Positions 12,141 to 23,640 of a stretch of 64,000 nt of DNA are shown one piece after another. The notes under the pieces were generated by a model. It worked only from the letters and a program-made list of their open reading frames with translations, searched no databases and was not told the origin of the DNA. Each line of letters starts with the position of its first letter. Within the stretch, counting starts at the first letter, position 1. Both the position numbers and the translations under genes were made by a program. This DNA is from Geosiphon pyriformis (lineage: Eukaryota > Glomeromycota > Glomeromycetes > Archaeosporales > Geosiphonaceae), in assembly GCA_016748015.1 (NCBI GenBank), contig JAAOMT010000303.1, positions 1,012,288 to 1,076,287 on the forward strand. Reading direction: 5' to 3'.

Positions 12141-12394
12141 CTCATAGTTTACTTAATTAATCTATTAGATTATTTAATTTTAAAAATTAGATTAATTAAA
12201 TAAAAACAGAATTAATTTTTTCTTTTTTGTTTTTTAATACTGTTTTTAATAATATTTAAAAACCAATTTTTAGTTATTAAAAATTTTTTAAATGAATTTT
12301 TTTTTGTGTTTGATATTATATTTAAATTAAATTAACTTTAATTAATTTTTTTTAAGTTGTTGTTTAGTTTTATTAAACTTAAATTATCTAAAAA
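12141..12394. other. A/T-rich junction, origin unclear
   Basis: About 250 bp of A/T-rich sequence between the end of the LINE B match and the recognisable Ty3-1 fragment. It may be further decayed Ty3-1 sequence; I see nothing decisive in it. Confidence 0.35.
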
Positions 12395-12631
12395 AAAAAC
12401 AAAAAAAACAAAAAAATATATACTTAATATATATAATTATAATTATACTGTCATTTTTTAACATATTTAAAAAAACAAATAAAAAAATTTTGCTTATAAA
12501 CAAAAACTTGTCATATAAAAAACAACTAAAATTTTATAATTAATTTGACAAAATTATAAAAAACATAAAATTTTTTAAAAAAACAACTTCAAAATACATA
12601 TGAAAATTTTAAATATTATATAATTAAATAT
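12395..12631 (+). mobile_element. decayed Ty3-1 family fragment (third reading frame)
   Basis: Collinear with Ty3-1 27890-28150, the stretch encoding its third reading frame. The words CAAAAACTTGTCATATA and TTTTGCTTATAAACAAAAAC near 12487-12520 anchor the match. Differences are nearly all G to A and C to T, so the frame is destroyed. It shows that the region downstream of the integrase is a regular part of this family and not private to one copy. It ends where an LTR of the Ty3-2 family begins. Confidence 0.78.
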
Positions 12632-13461
12632 TTTTATAAGTAATTATTTAGAGTATTAGAACAAATAACAAACTTGTAACTTAGTGCTCAATAGCTGTTA
12701 ATGATAATAATTTCTGAAGATTTTAAAGTTTAAAAATTTTGGTTGAATTTTTTATATAATGAACAAAGATTTAATTAATAATTTTTTCTGTAAATTTTTT
12801 TTTTCAGCATAATAACCAGTTTAATCTGACAATCATGCTTTTTTGGTAAACTATCTTTAAGTTTTCTATCCTTGTTTTACATATCTTTTACCAGATTATT
12901 TTTAATGTTAATTATTTAGTACTTAATTTTTTAATCAATTAGTAAATGACAAAAAAAATAAAAAAAAATAAAAATAAAAATAAAAAATTAGTATCTTGTT
13001 AATAATCATGATTAAAAGCTATTGGCTTAGTATAATTAAGTATTAAATTTTATTAACATAAATTGTTAATAGTGCAAAAGTAATTAATATTTCTTTAATT
13101 AAATAATAACAACATAAATTAAATGATAATAAATATTTTTATTAATATAAATATGATTTTATTTCAAGTTATAAAAAACTATCTTTTAAAAAAAAAGATA
13201 TTAGATAATTATTTGTTTTTAATTACTGTTCTGTTTTTTTTTGCTTCTAATATTCTTATTATATATATATAATTTATATTATATAAAATTCTATATATTT
13301 TTACTCTTTTTCTATACTACTTTCTAAAAATATGCTTATTTCTGAAAATGTGTTATAATTTCCTAAATATGTGTTTATTTATTAAGTATTATTCTCTTAT
13401 TGGTTTATTTTATAATTTGTTTTTCCTATTTTTTTTTGATACTCCTTTTTTATAAGTAATA
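12632..13461 (-). repeat. Ty3-2 family LTR, left copy
   Basis: Matches the Ty3-2 LTRs at 33489-34358 and 42168-43084 along its length: AAACAAATAACAAA-type start, the TTTTTTGGTAA block near 12841-12850, the GTTAATTATT block and a TATATATATA stretch near 13261. Same orientation as those LTRs on the plus strand. Confidence 0.8.
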
Positions 13462-14814
13462 TTATCTTTTTTTTTAATATTAAACTCCATCAAAATTTTT
13501 ATTTTAAATTAAGTCTATTATTTTTTTTTCTAATATTGTTTGTTTAATTCTGGTTCTTATGTTTTTGAATTAAGAGTTGATTATTTTTTCTTACTAATTA
13601 ATAGTTATTAGTTTTATTTCTGAATATAGTAGTATTTCTGAATAATTTTAAAATACAGTATGTAATCAGTAAATTGTTTTGATATATAGTATAAAACTTG
13701 TTTTTTTTTGATAAAGTTTTTAATTTGTTGTATTATTTCTTGATTAAACATTTTTTTGGATTTGTTAATATATAATTTCTGGGTATCTGAAATTAAACTC
13801 TATATTAGTATTATATGTACATTTTGGCATAATATTTTCATTATTATTGTTAAACTATTTAAGTTCTTGTATTATTAAAAGATCTGAAAGTATAATATAT
13901 TATTTGGGATTTTTTTTAAAATTTGAATCATTATTATTATTGTTGTTATTATAAACAGTGTTAAAATTATTGTTATTATTATTGTCAAAGTCTAAATTAA
14001 GATTAAGTTTCAATTCTGATTCTGAAACACAGTTATTAATTGGTTTTTTTTCTTTAGAGATCAAATAAATTATGTATAATAATAGATTATAAATAAGATT
14101 ACAATCATTACAATATTTAAAGTCACTAAAAATTAAGCAATATTTATATAGTTTAGTATTTGATTATTTTAAATATTGCTCTTGCTTTTTTTAAGTAAGT
14201 GCTAGATTTTAGTAGTGTTTATGAAATTGTTTTGAATTACTCATAATATCGACAAAAATATCTGAATTTGGAATAAGAACAGTTTTAATAAGTTTTAATA
14301 AATTAATTTTGATTGCCAATATCTTATTGGATGAAATGTCTTCAATTTTAGCACTTGCTATTTGTCAGATTTTATTTTCATTATATAAGTAGTCATTAAA
14401 ACATAACAGAGCTCTGTTTTATATAGTGTTAAATAGTATTCTTTTGTTTATTTAGTCACTAATAAGAATTATGTATTAACACAATGTATTACATATTTTT
14501 TCTTGATTAGAAATGTTATTTTACATTTTTTTGTTAAGTGGAATTTTTCTACAGACTAAACAAAGTTTGTTGTCATATTTTTTCTGTTATTTTGGATATC
14601 TAAAGCATTTTTAATAACATGTTTTGCAATAATAACAGGTATATGTTTTGTATTTTTTTTCAGACAAAATCTAAGTTTTTATTTATAAAAACTTTTTTTG
14701 TAATCTCTGTACTTAAGTGGAATATAAAATAAGTGTTTTTTTGGTATTGGTGTCAAATATAAAATATTTCAACTGTTAACAAATTTTTTTGTAGTAGTAG
14801 TGGCTTGAAATTTG

Positions 14815-14846
<32 letters not shown>

Positions 14847-17332
14847 CAGAAGAGTATTGTTAATAGTTTATTACATTTGTTTTTAGCTCATAAAACTTGA
14901 TAAATTTTTCAAATAGGTTTTTTTTTTCTTTTAGTTTAATCAATAATTGCTTTTTTAAAGAAGCTCTAAAGTAATTACAAGTGGCAGATACTTAAGTATG
15001 CTAATTATCAAATATTAGTTAAAGCTTTTGGGTGTTGTAATTAAATATAATATTGGTTTTAGATAGCCAATTATTATTAATAAAAGCTTAATACTACATA
15101 ACTTTTATTACAAGAACTTTGAAAAATATTATAATGTTATTGAATTTGAATAAAAAGTTATTAATCTTGTTAATAAAAGTTTTGGTTGTTTTATTAGTAA
15201 TAATAATTCTAATACTGATAACTTAATTAACTTAGCAATCTAATTGGTTTATAAGTTATTATGTAATAATGCTGTTTGCTAATCTGTTATCAAGAATAAG
15301 TTTAATAGATTGGTTATTAACTTTGGCATCTGTGTACATAGCTGTAATTAGTTTAATATTAAGAATAGCTTTACTAAATAATAGTGTCTTAATTTGGTCT
15401 TTCAATTCAAAAGAAAATATAATGACAAATAATTTATTCTTAGTGACAATTACTGGTGAAATATTGTTAATAAATGGTTGTTTTAATGGTTCTGAATAAT
15501 TGGATTGGGTATTTTCTAAAGTAACCAAAAGACTTAAATAGTTTTGAAAATTTGGGTTTTGGATGTACTTATTTTCCAAATTTTTTGGGCATAATTCTAA
15601 TAACTGGTTTGGTAAATTAAGAATTAGTTAGTATATAAATATTACTGATTTTCAATTTTGTTAGATGTAAATAATTTTCAGTCTTTGGCTTCTGATTAAT
15701 ATTGGCATAGTATTTGGGGCAGTATTTGAACTAGTTGAAATTAATAAACTATTTGAGATTAAAATAGTTAATAAATTATGAATGTTGGAGCTTAATACAT
15801 TAAAGGTATATATATTGGCTAATGCATTATTTATGCATATTAGAATTGATATAGTTGTAACTTTAACAAATTATCAATATAATTTAGGAGTTTGAAATTG
15901 GTAATCAGAGTTTCAATATTGATTTTTCAATTATTGTTGATTTAATCTTAAATAGTAGTTCACTTTAATGTGTTCTTGCTTATAGCAATAGTAACAAATA
16001 TGTGTTTTTTGCTGCCATAATTAATTTGCTGATGCTAATAATAATACATGCACCTAATTTATACTATGATTATAATTTTTTAAATTGTTGTAATATTAAG
16101 ATAGCTAATAAATTGCCTAATTGTTAGCAAAGTATCTCACAATTTTTTGATTAATTAATTTTCCAAATTGCTTCAATTTGGTATTTAGTTTAGATAATTT
16201 GTTCATTACTAGATTTATAGCTTGGATATAATTGGTTTTAAATTTAGCTAATTCAAAATTTCTGGCATGTGTAACTGTGTTTTGAAGAATATTAGGTACA
16301 ATAAACATACTTGTCACAAAAAACTACTGCATAATCTGTAAATAAACTGATTTAAAATCTGTAATACTATAAAATAATTAGTATTAATTACTTGAATTTG
16401 GTGCAAATTTTTATGGAAGTATCTTAAGTAAGTAGTAACTGTTTTAATATTACTTTGCTTAATTGTAGTAAAGCTAATTAATAGGCAATTAATGCTATTA
16501 TTTTTACTAAAATACTATAAAAATACAGTTTTAAACATATCAAAATCTTGGAATTTATTTACAAAATTCTGGTATCATAAGTTAGCAGTATTTTGTAAAA
16601 AGTAAGAAATTGCTTAAAAAGCTTTGACATTATCTTATTTGTTGGCTGTAATGGCTTTTACCATATTATTTAACCAAACTTAGACATTGTTCTTTTTACT
16701 GGTGAATTTTTTTAGTTTTGTGATTGGTATATATGTTATTGATACAAATAATAATTGTTGTTGTAATTAATATAAAATGGCTATTGGTGCAACTAAAAAA
16801 TTAATCTGAATAATTAGAGATATATTGTTGTTAATAATAGCAATAGGTTTAAATTGTTTAGATTTGTCTGAGTTTGAACAATTGGAGTTAGGATTTCTAA
16901 ATTATTTGAGATTGGATTTTGATTTTTAATTTTTTGATTGTTGTTTTTTTTTTCTTTTAATTCAGTTTTTGCCTAATTACTGGTAAATCCGAAATTAGGT
17001 TGAAATAATAATAATTAAAATTCTGATAAAATTGTTGATTGCAATTTAAATTTTTTGAAATAATTGTCATAAGTTCTTAATAATTATGATTTTTCTTGAT
17101 TGTTTTAAAACAAAACTCAAGTTACTAGTATTTTTACAGTTGACAATAATGTAAATTCTAATAGTATGTAAATAGTACTTTTTAATGTATAATAGTAAAA
17201 TAAGTGTTGTTATCTAAGTAAAAAACCAATCTAAGAAATATTGAAAAAAACATGATTAAAAACATGATAACTTAGAAAAAATGTGATAATATAAAATAAC
17301 ACAAAATAACATATTATAATTTAAGAACATAC
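13462..17332 (-). pseudogene. remains of the deleted element's internal region (gag side)
   Basis: Homologous words to Ty3-2 gag and leader occur throughout: TATTATATGTACATTTTGGCAT at about 13810 against 38325-38345, repeated TTATTGTTGTTATTATAA at about 13935-13955 against 38445-38465, and AATTGGTATATAAGTT-type sequence at 15250 against 39725. The frame is full of stops. A run of 30 T lies at 14817-14846. The last 120 bp (17210-17332) match neither the gag side nor the 3' side and are unexplained. Confidence 0.62.
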
Positions 17333-18088
17333 TATTATTCATAAAAATTAGGAATTATAATAAGTAAATAAAATAGTCAATTAAAAATAGACATAATAAA
17401 AATAGACATAATAAAAAAAGAATTGCAAAATTACAAAATTATAGAATTTTAAAATTTTTTTCAAAGAAATTGAAAAATTTTAAAAAATTTTGTATAATAC
17501 AAATTATGTATATATAGTGAAAGTATTAAAAGCAAGAAAAACAGACAATTCAGTTTAGAACAACAATACTTCTTTCTTTAAAAAATAGTTTTTTATAACT
17601 TAAAATAAAATTATATTTATATTAATAAAATTATCTATTATTATCCTATTTATGTTATCATTACTTAATTAAAAAAATATTAATCACTTCTATAATTACA
17701 GCTATTAATAGGATACTAATTTTTTATTTTTTATTTTTATTTTTTTTTATTTTTTTTATTTTTTATTTTTTGTTGTTTACTAATTAATTAAAAAAATTAA
17801 GCACTGAGTAATTAACATCAAAAATAGTTTGATAAAAAACCCAGAAACAAGTGTAAAAATTTAAGAATAGCTTATCAAAAAAGCATAACTGTCAGAATAA
17901 ACTGGTTATTATATTAAAAAAAAAATTCATAAAAAAAATCATTAATTAAATTTCTGTTTATTATACAAAAAACTTAACCAAAACTTTCAGACTTCAAAAC
18001 TTTTAGAAACCACTATTATTAACAGCTATTGAGTATTAAGTTACAGATTTGTTATTTGTTTTAACATTTTAAATAATTACCTATAATA
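17333..18088 (+). repeat. Ty3-2 family LTR, inverted relative to its partner
   Basis: Reads as a Ty3-2 type LTR only on the reverse complement. Starting at 18088 and going left one finds the TATTATAGGTAATTATTTAAA start, then ACAAATAACAAATCTGTAAC (18058-18039), the TTTTTTGATAAGCTATT block, and a TATATATACATAATTTG-like stretch near 17510. It ends at about 17333. The 12632-13461 LTR reads in the opposite direction. Confidence 0.8.
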
Positions 18089-18094
18089 ATATCT

Positions 18095-21000
18095 ATTTAT
18101 ATTTAATAAAGCATATTTTACTTTCTAATTAATAAAAATAACTATTGTCTTATTATTATTAATTAAAATATTATTGATTCCAAAAAACTTACTAGCAATA
18201 TTTAAAATATATTAAGTTGAAACCTAACTGTTTTTTATTTAAATAGTGTTATTAATAAATGCTTTAGCTATAACCTAATTATTAACTACTTTCAATAACT
18301 ATATAAAAAATAAAGTTTTTTCTTTTGTGTTTTTTATTTTGTCAATTTTGGCTATAAATTTTATATCAATTTAGTAACTACACAAATATTTTTGTCTTTT
18401 AACTTTATATATAAAAAGATTATAAAAGCTTTTTTAACAAAGGAATGAAAAAATATTGTCTTGATCTAAATTATTATACACATAATAACTTTCTAAAAAA
18501 CTAAAATCAATTATAATTTTGTTGATTTTGTTCTAATGTATGCTGTCAAAAAAACTAATAAATTGTTTACATATTTTAATATGTTTTAAGTTGTTCTTTA
18601 AATAATACCAGCTAACTAAGTTGTATGCTTTATATATGTTCTATAAAACCAATTACAATTTTTTATTTTTTTCTAAAGTGTCTTCAACAATTAAGCCAAC
18701 TGCAAATACTGGAGACTAAGTTAATATATTTTTTAATATCAAAAAATCATTTTTATAAAGAGCATCAAATTTGTTATACACAAAAAAGATCTAACCTGAA
18801 AAAATTTTTGACAAAATTTTTCTGGCTGTCTTTATTAATGTTATTGATTTAATATTAATTAACATACTATTCCACTTATAAAACTTTAAAATCATGAAAA
18901 CTTATGTTTTTTTTACAAAGCAGAAACTATACCAACATCTAGACAATAATTTAGCAGAACCAAAAAACAATTTATGATTTCAGAATTACAATACTTTTAC
19001 AGTTTATTTAAGATATTAAATAAGTCAGCAGTTTTGTTATTAAACAATTTTTCTATAGTTTAAATCAACTTTTCTATGCTAATCTGTTTTATAATTTCAA
19101 AAATATCTCATTCTTAACATAATCTAAAAGCATATATTGATAAAACCAAAAATCTAACACTATCTTAAACACCAGTTTTTTTCTAGTTCAATTCTTTATT
19201 ATTATATCTATTTTGTTTTTTATCAATTCAGATTCCAAAACCAAATTATTATTAATTATTAAATAATCTAATACCACTTTTCAAAAAAGTTATTTCAAAA
19301 CATTCTTAATCATATGATCTTTGTTAATATAAAAGTTTTTTATTTTTTTATCAATTGTATTTCTAATCACAACTATTTTTATAGTTTTAGATTTTTAATA
19401 CTTAAATAACTAGTACTTTTTTTTGACTTTAAACAAATATAAAAAGACTTCTTTACTTTTTGCTTTATTTTTGATTAGAAAAAACAATCTAATAGAATTA
19501 CCAATATTTAATTTTGACCAAATTTGTACAAGATAATTAAATTCAATAACATTCTCCAAAAAAAAAAATTTTATAATTTTTGAAACCAAAATTTTTAATC
19601 TGTAAAATCTAAAAGTTTGTTTATTTTTAAAATTACCAAAATTTTGAACCAATTTTTGAAAAAAACTTTGTTTGTTAACTTAATTATTATTATTCTTAAA
19701 AAATCTTATATTGCATTTAGATTATCTTGTCTTTTGGTATTCTAAAACTTGCTAAGTACACAAGATATTCTCTTTAATAAACATTTCTTAAATTAAGTCT
19801 ACTTTGAAATATTTGTATTTTTAAAGCCAAACTTTTATCAATTTTTATTAATATATTACTAAATAACTTTTAGATATTTGTTTAAAAAACCATTCAAGTC
19901 AAAAAAAATTACAATAAATTAATATTTAATATCAAAAAAATCAGAAATACTATTAACTTTTTGTCTAATTACAATTATTAAAAGATGTTTATTAACAAAA
20001 ATATAATTAATAGTTTTTTTTATATCTCTTAAATTGCTTTATATTAAAAATTTAACAACTAAATTACTTAATAGAGAATTATACAAACCTAAATTGAAAC
20101 ATTTCTTAAAATTTTTACTTTGTTCCACACAATTTTTATTGAAATTACTTTCTAATATTACATAAAAACTTGAATTAACTGTTTTAATAATACAAAAATT
20201 TATTTTAAAGACTTAATTAAACTGTATACCAACCAAAGTTCTAGTATAAAAACCTAAAACTATTACTGAAAACTTATTGCTGATAACAAACAAATTGAGA
20301 AAAAACAACTTAAAACTTCAAAAACTTTATATATATATTAGGCAAAATATTATTTATTACTATAGCCATTTTTAAATTTAAATAATCTGAATTCATACCA
20401 AAAATAAAAATCTTTAAATCCAGAAACTTGTTCTTAATTTAAGACTTAATCTGTTTTTTTAACTTTGTTTTAATAATTATAAAAACCAAATTGCCAGATT
20501 TATTATGCTATCTAATAATATTTTTTTGTTTAGCCATATTGGTTATTTTTTTGACATTATATATTGCAAATTTTTAAATAAAATCGATTATTAAAATAAA
20601 AAAACTGCTAAAAAACTTGAAATAACACACAATTAATCTAATTTAACATAAACCAAATTAATAATACTTTTAAAAACGACTATTTTTGATTTTAGTTTAC
20701 TTACTTTGGTTGTCAAAATCTTAAAACTATTTAAATTTAGACTCAAAATTTCAGTTATTATTAACAGAAAAAACAAAACAAATTCTAAAAGTTATTTACA
20801 ATTATACTTAAATCCAATACCAATAAAAAAACTGAAGCAAAAGATTAAGAAATAAAAACCAAGAGCATTAAATTTATATTACTTAATTTGTATATAACTT
20901 TAAAAATCTGGTTAACAACCAATTTTAATAAATATTCCAAAAAAGTTACATAAGCTTTAATAATAAAATGTTTTATAGAGAAAAAAAACTACAATATTAC

Positions 21001-21347
21001 ATAAAATATCAAAAAGAAAAGAAATAAAGCCAGAACTAATGAAAGCATTTTTAGAAACAGAAGTCAACAAAACTATTCAAGTCTATGATTTGTTACCAAA
21101 AATAACAGAATATAAGATAAGAATACTTTTTTTAGCATACAATTTTACCAACTGAAAATAGTATTTATTTAAGATAATATTTTTATAAATCTTTAAAAAT
21201 AGATAAATAAATATACTAAATATATTACACTTCAAAGCAAAATATCCAAAAAATTAACATTTTTTATATTTAATTAAATCTAATCTAGTTCAAAAAGTTT
21301 TATATTACCAAAAATTGGCTTTATATAAAAAGCTAATTCCAAATTAT
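18095..21347 (-). mobile_element. LINE B, central segment (ORF2 start, endonuclease, ORF1 end)
   Basis: Collinear with LINE A from about 5650 to 8700 but far more AT-rich. Recognisable blocks include the post-catalytic reverse transcriptase region (TTAAAATATTATTGATTCCAAA at about 18165), the linker, the endonuclease (about 19900-20500) and the ORF1 C-terminus (about 20650-21300). No usable frame survives. At 21347 the LINE is cut by Ty3-1 and resumes at 29031. Confidence 0.8.
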
Positions 21348-22013
21348 TGTTATGGTTGAAACACATAGTTTTTATTAATTATCACATGTATTAGCCAATA
21401 ATGTTATATAATTAGCCACCCTATTTTTAGATAGTGATCGTTGACCTGATCAATGACCTGACTGTTGACCTGATTATTAACCTGATCATTGACCACTTTA
21501 GATAGCTATATAAGCGATGATTTCCTTAGCTGTAGAAAGACATGATTAAAGTAATGAAATAAACAATATTAATTACTTCCTCTCATAATTGCTTATTCCC
21601 CTTTCCTTACCTTCAAGTATCTACTTGTTGGCATTCACATATCTTATCTTTTCCCCTTCTTGATTTGTATTTGTTAGAATTAGCCTGAGAAGCAATTGGC
21701 TTGCTCTTGTAATTCATTGAATAAAGAAACAATTGAAAAGTACAACAATACCTGTTATTGATTCTAAGAATCGCTGAGTTGAGGCATAGAATAATAGTAG
21801 TAGTGTTATCTTGTTGACAATCCTGGACTATTCCTCTACCTTCAAATTTAAGAAAAGATTAGCGACTGTGATTTTTATGAGACTGATCATGCACATTGAA
21901 TTCCTACTTATTCAATTCGCTCTCTTATTGTAATTTTTTCTTTGTTTATTTCCATTACCATACAATACTGTCCTCCCTTGCTATTTGTTAGCTTATTACT
22001 CCAACCCATAACA
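21348..22013 (+). repeat. Ty3-1 left LTR
   Basis: 666 bp, TGTTATG at the start and CATAACA at the end. Contains a tandem GACCTGATC/GACCTGACT motif series at 21441-21495 and TATATAAG at 21505-21512, a plausible TATA element for the element promoter. Pairs with 28365-29030. Confidence 0.95.
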
Positions 22014-22019
22014 TAAAAG

Positions 22020-22037
22020 TGGTGCTCTCTGTGAGGT
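22020..22037 (+). other. Ty3-1 primer-binding site
   Basis: TGGTGCTCTCTGTGAGGT begins six bases after the left LTR. Its complement ends in CCA, as a mature tRNA 3' end would, so it should prime minus-strand DNA synthesis. The identical 18 bases serve Ty3-2. I cannot say which tRNA matches. Confidence 0.85.
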
Positions 22038-22065
22038 TGTCAAAATTCACTTATTCCCTCATTGT

Positions 22066-23640
22066 ATGGGTAATTATTCATATCTGCCACAGCAATTAGA
22101 AGAACACTTTGCAACACACAACAGAAACGACCAAAGTTTCATTGAACTTAATCCTCTGCCCTCCTGCTTGATCTGCTTCCCTCTTGAAGAACAATCCAGT
22201 AGACAATTCCAAGACTTTTGGAACTGGTTCCTGAACGAGCATTCAGCTGAAACCTACACAGCTTATACAACCTATTACTTTGACCAAGCTTATTTTAAAA
22301 ATGACTTTGAAGAAAAAAACAACAGTATCAATCAGCTCTTATATTCTGCAACCTTTGAACAACAGCTCCCTGATTTCGAATATCTGAATCATCAAATCCA
22401 CATTTGGATTGCTGCCCATCAAGCAACTGAAACTCCCTTTGAAACAGAAAAAGAAAGCTACCAAACTGCCCCTGTTTTTGATCTTTTATCAAGTGAATCA
22501 GACTCGTCTACACAAACAGTTACCCCTGAACCAATGGCTAATGACCTCATGCAAGCAAACATTCTGGCCATCCTCCAAAGTATACAAACTGCTCTAGGGC
22601 AAAGAAACAACACCCCAATACCATTATTTAGAGGTGATGTACAAGATCCAATTGAATGATTAAATGACTTTGAAAGAGCCACTACAGCCAATCAATATGA
22701 TGATGAGTACAAGTTCCAAATTGTCAGTGGCTACCTTCAAGGATCCCCTGCTACCTGGTTCTCACAAGAAATAGATGCCAATGCCCAGCAAAGAATCGTT
22801 AGATAGACACCAGTAAATATGGGAGAAATCAACACTTCTTTCACTACTCAGTTTGAAAACAAGTTCAGAACCCCAATATTAATATCAAAATGGCGTATGG
22901 AATTGGAAAAAAAAATCCAAGGTCCCGGTGAAGTTGTAACTGAATACGCCAAAGCAATCAGAAAGTTAATCAAATGAGTAGACATTGGAAGAAATTGGAC
23001 AGAAGAGCAGAAAATTCACTCCTTCACAAAAGGATTGAGAACTGATCTATTGTATGCTCTTTGGCTCCTCCTGGCCCTGAAAGATAATCTCACCATAGAT
23101 ATGGCCATTGAATTAGCACAAAGAATTGAAGACAACCAAAGAATGCACTTGAGATCCACATTACCAGTTTTTGCTCCTGTTCCTGTCATGGCTCCTGCCC
23201 CTCAAATGGCTGCTACTTCTTTTGCCACTCATACTCAAAATCCAAATGAACAGTTAATAGACAGACTCACAGCAAATCTTGCTCAGTTATTAGAACCCTT
23301 AGCCCAAGCAGTCAGAGAAAATCAGCAACCACAAAGACTCAGATTTGAACCATGCTTCAATTAGCTCCAGCAACCACCTTATTAAAGACAACAAAATCGT
23401 GGCCCACCTGTATGCTATCGCTGTAGATTAACTGGACACTTTTCAAGAGATTGCAACAATCCTCTACTGCCTCCACCAGTCCCCAGAAACAATGATGCTC
23501 AGAACAACAGGATCAACAACAACAATGTGCCCAACCAAAGACCCAATCATGCCAACATCAATTTCTTTGGAGAGAATCCCCTAGTTGAAGCCATTGTTTA
23601 TCAGCCTTTAAACTGGTAGGTGCACCTCCAAAGGGTGAGA
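22066..23640 (+). pseudogene. Ty3-1 gag
   Basis: The frame starts at ATG 22066 (MGNYSYLPQQ). An acidic, Gln-rich N-terminal part (residues 1-170) is followed by a retrotransposon gag capsid-like region (about 22630-23150, with FRGDVQDP, ATWFSQE and KGLRTDLL) and a CCHC zinc knuckle CYRCRLTGHFSRDC at about 23413-23454, which keeps all four ligands. In-frame stops at about 22660, 22804, 22978, 23362 and 23383 fit Trp or Gln codons changed by one transition. Pol continues in another frame from about 23610, so a -1 type shift or an indel separates the two. Confidence 0.85.

Larger units (their letters stand above)
12632..18088 (-). mobile_element. deleted Ty3-2 family element with opposite-facing LTRs
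   Basis: A Ty3-2 type LTR (12632-13461) is followed by a short piece of the 3' internal region (13462-13790, compare 34359-34700). After a junction near 13790 comes gag-side sequence to about 17200 (compare 38320-41705). Roughly 3.5 kb, most of pol, is missing relative to Ty3-2. A second LTR (17333-18088) lies in the opposite orientation to the first. All of it is heavily A/T-shifted. It sits inside LINE B. Confidence 0.72.

Noticed and set aside
15269-15499. short plus and minus frames within the A/T-rich deleted Ty3 element
   Set aside because: They fall inside sequence collinear with Ty3-2 gag and show no motif of their own.
21441-21495. GACCTGATC-type repeats in the Ty3-1 LTR taken as a CRISPR-like array
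   Set aside because: Short, imperfect, without spacers, and duplicated in the right LTR; more likely promoter elements of the LTR.
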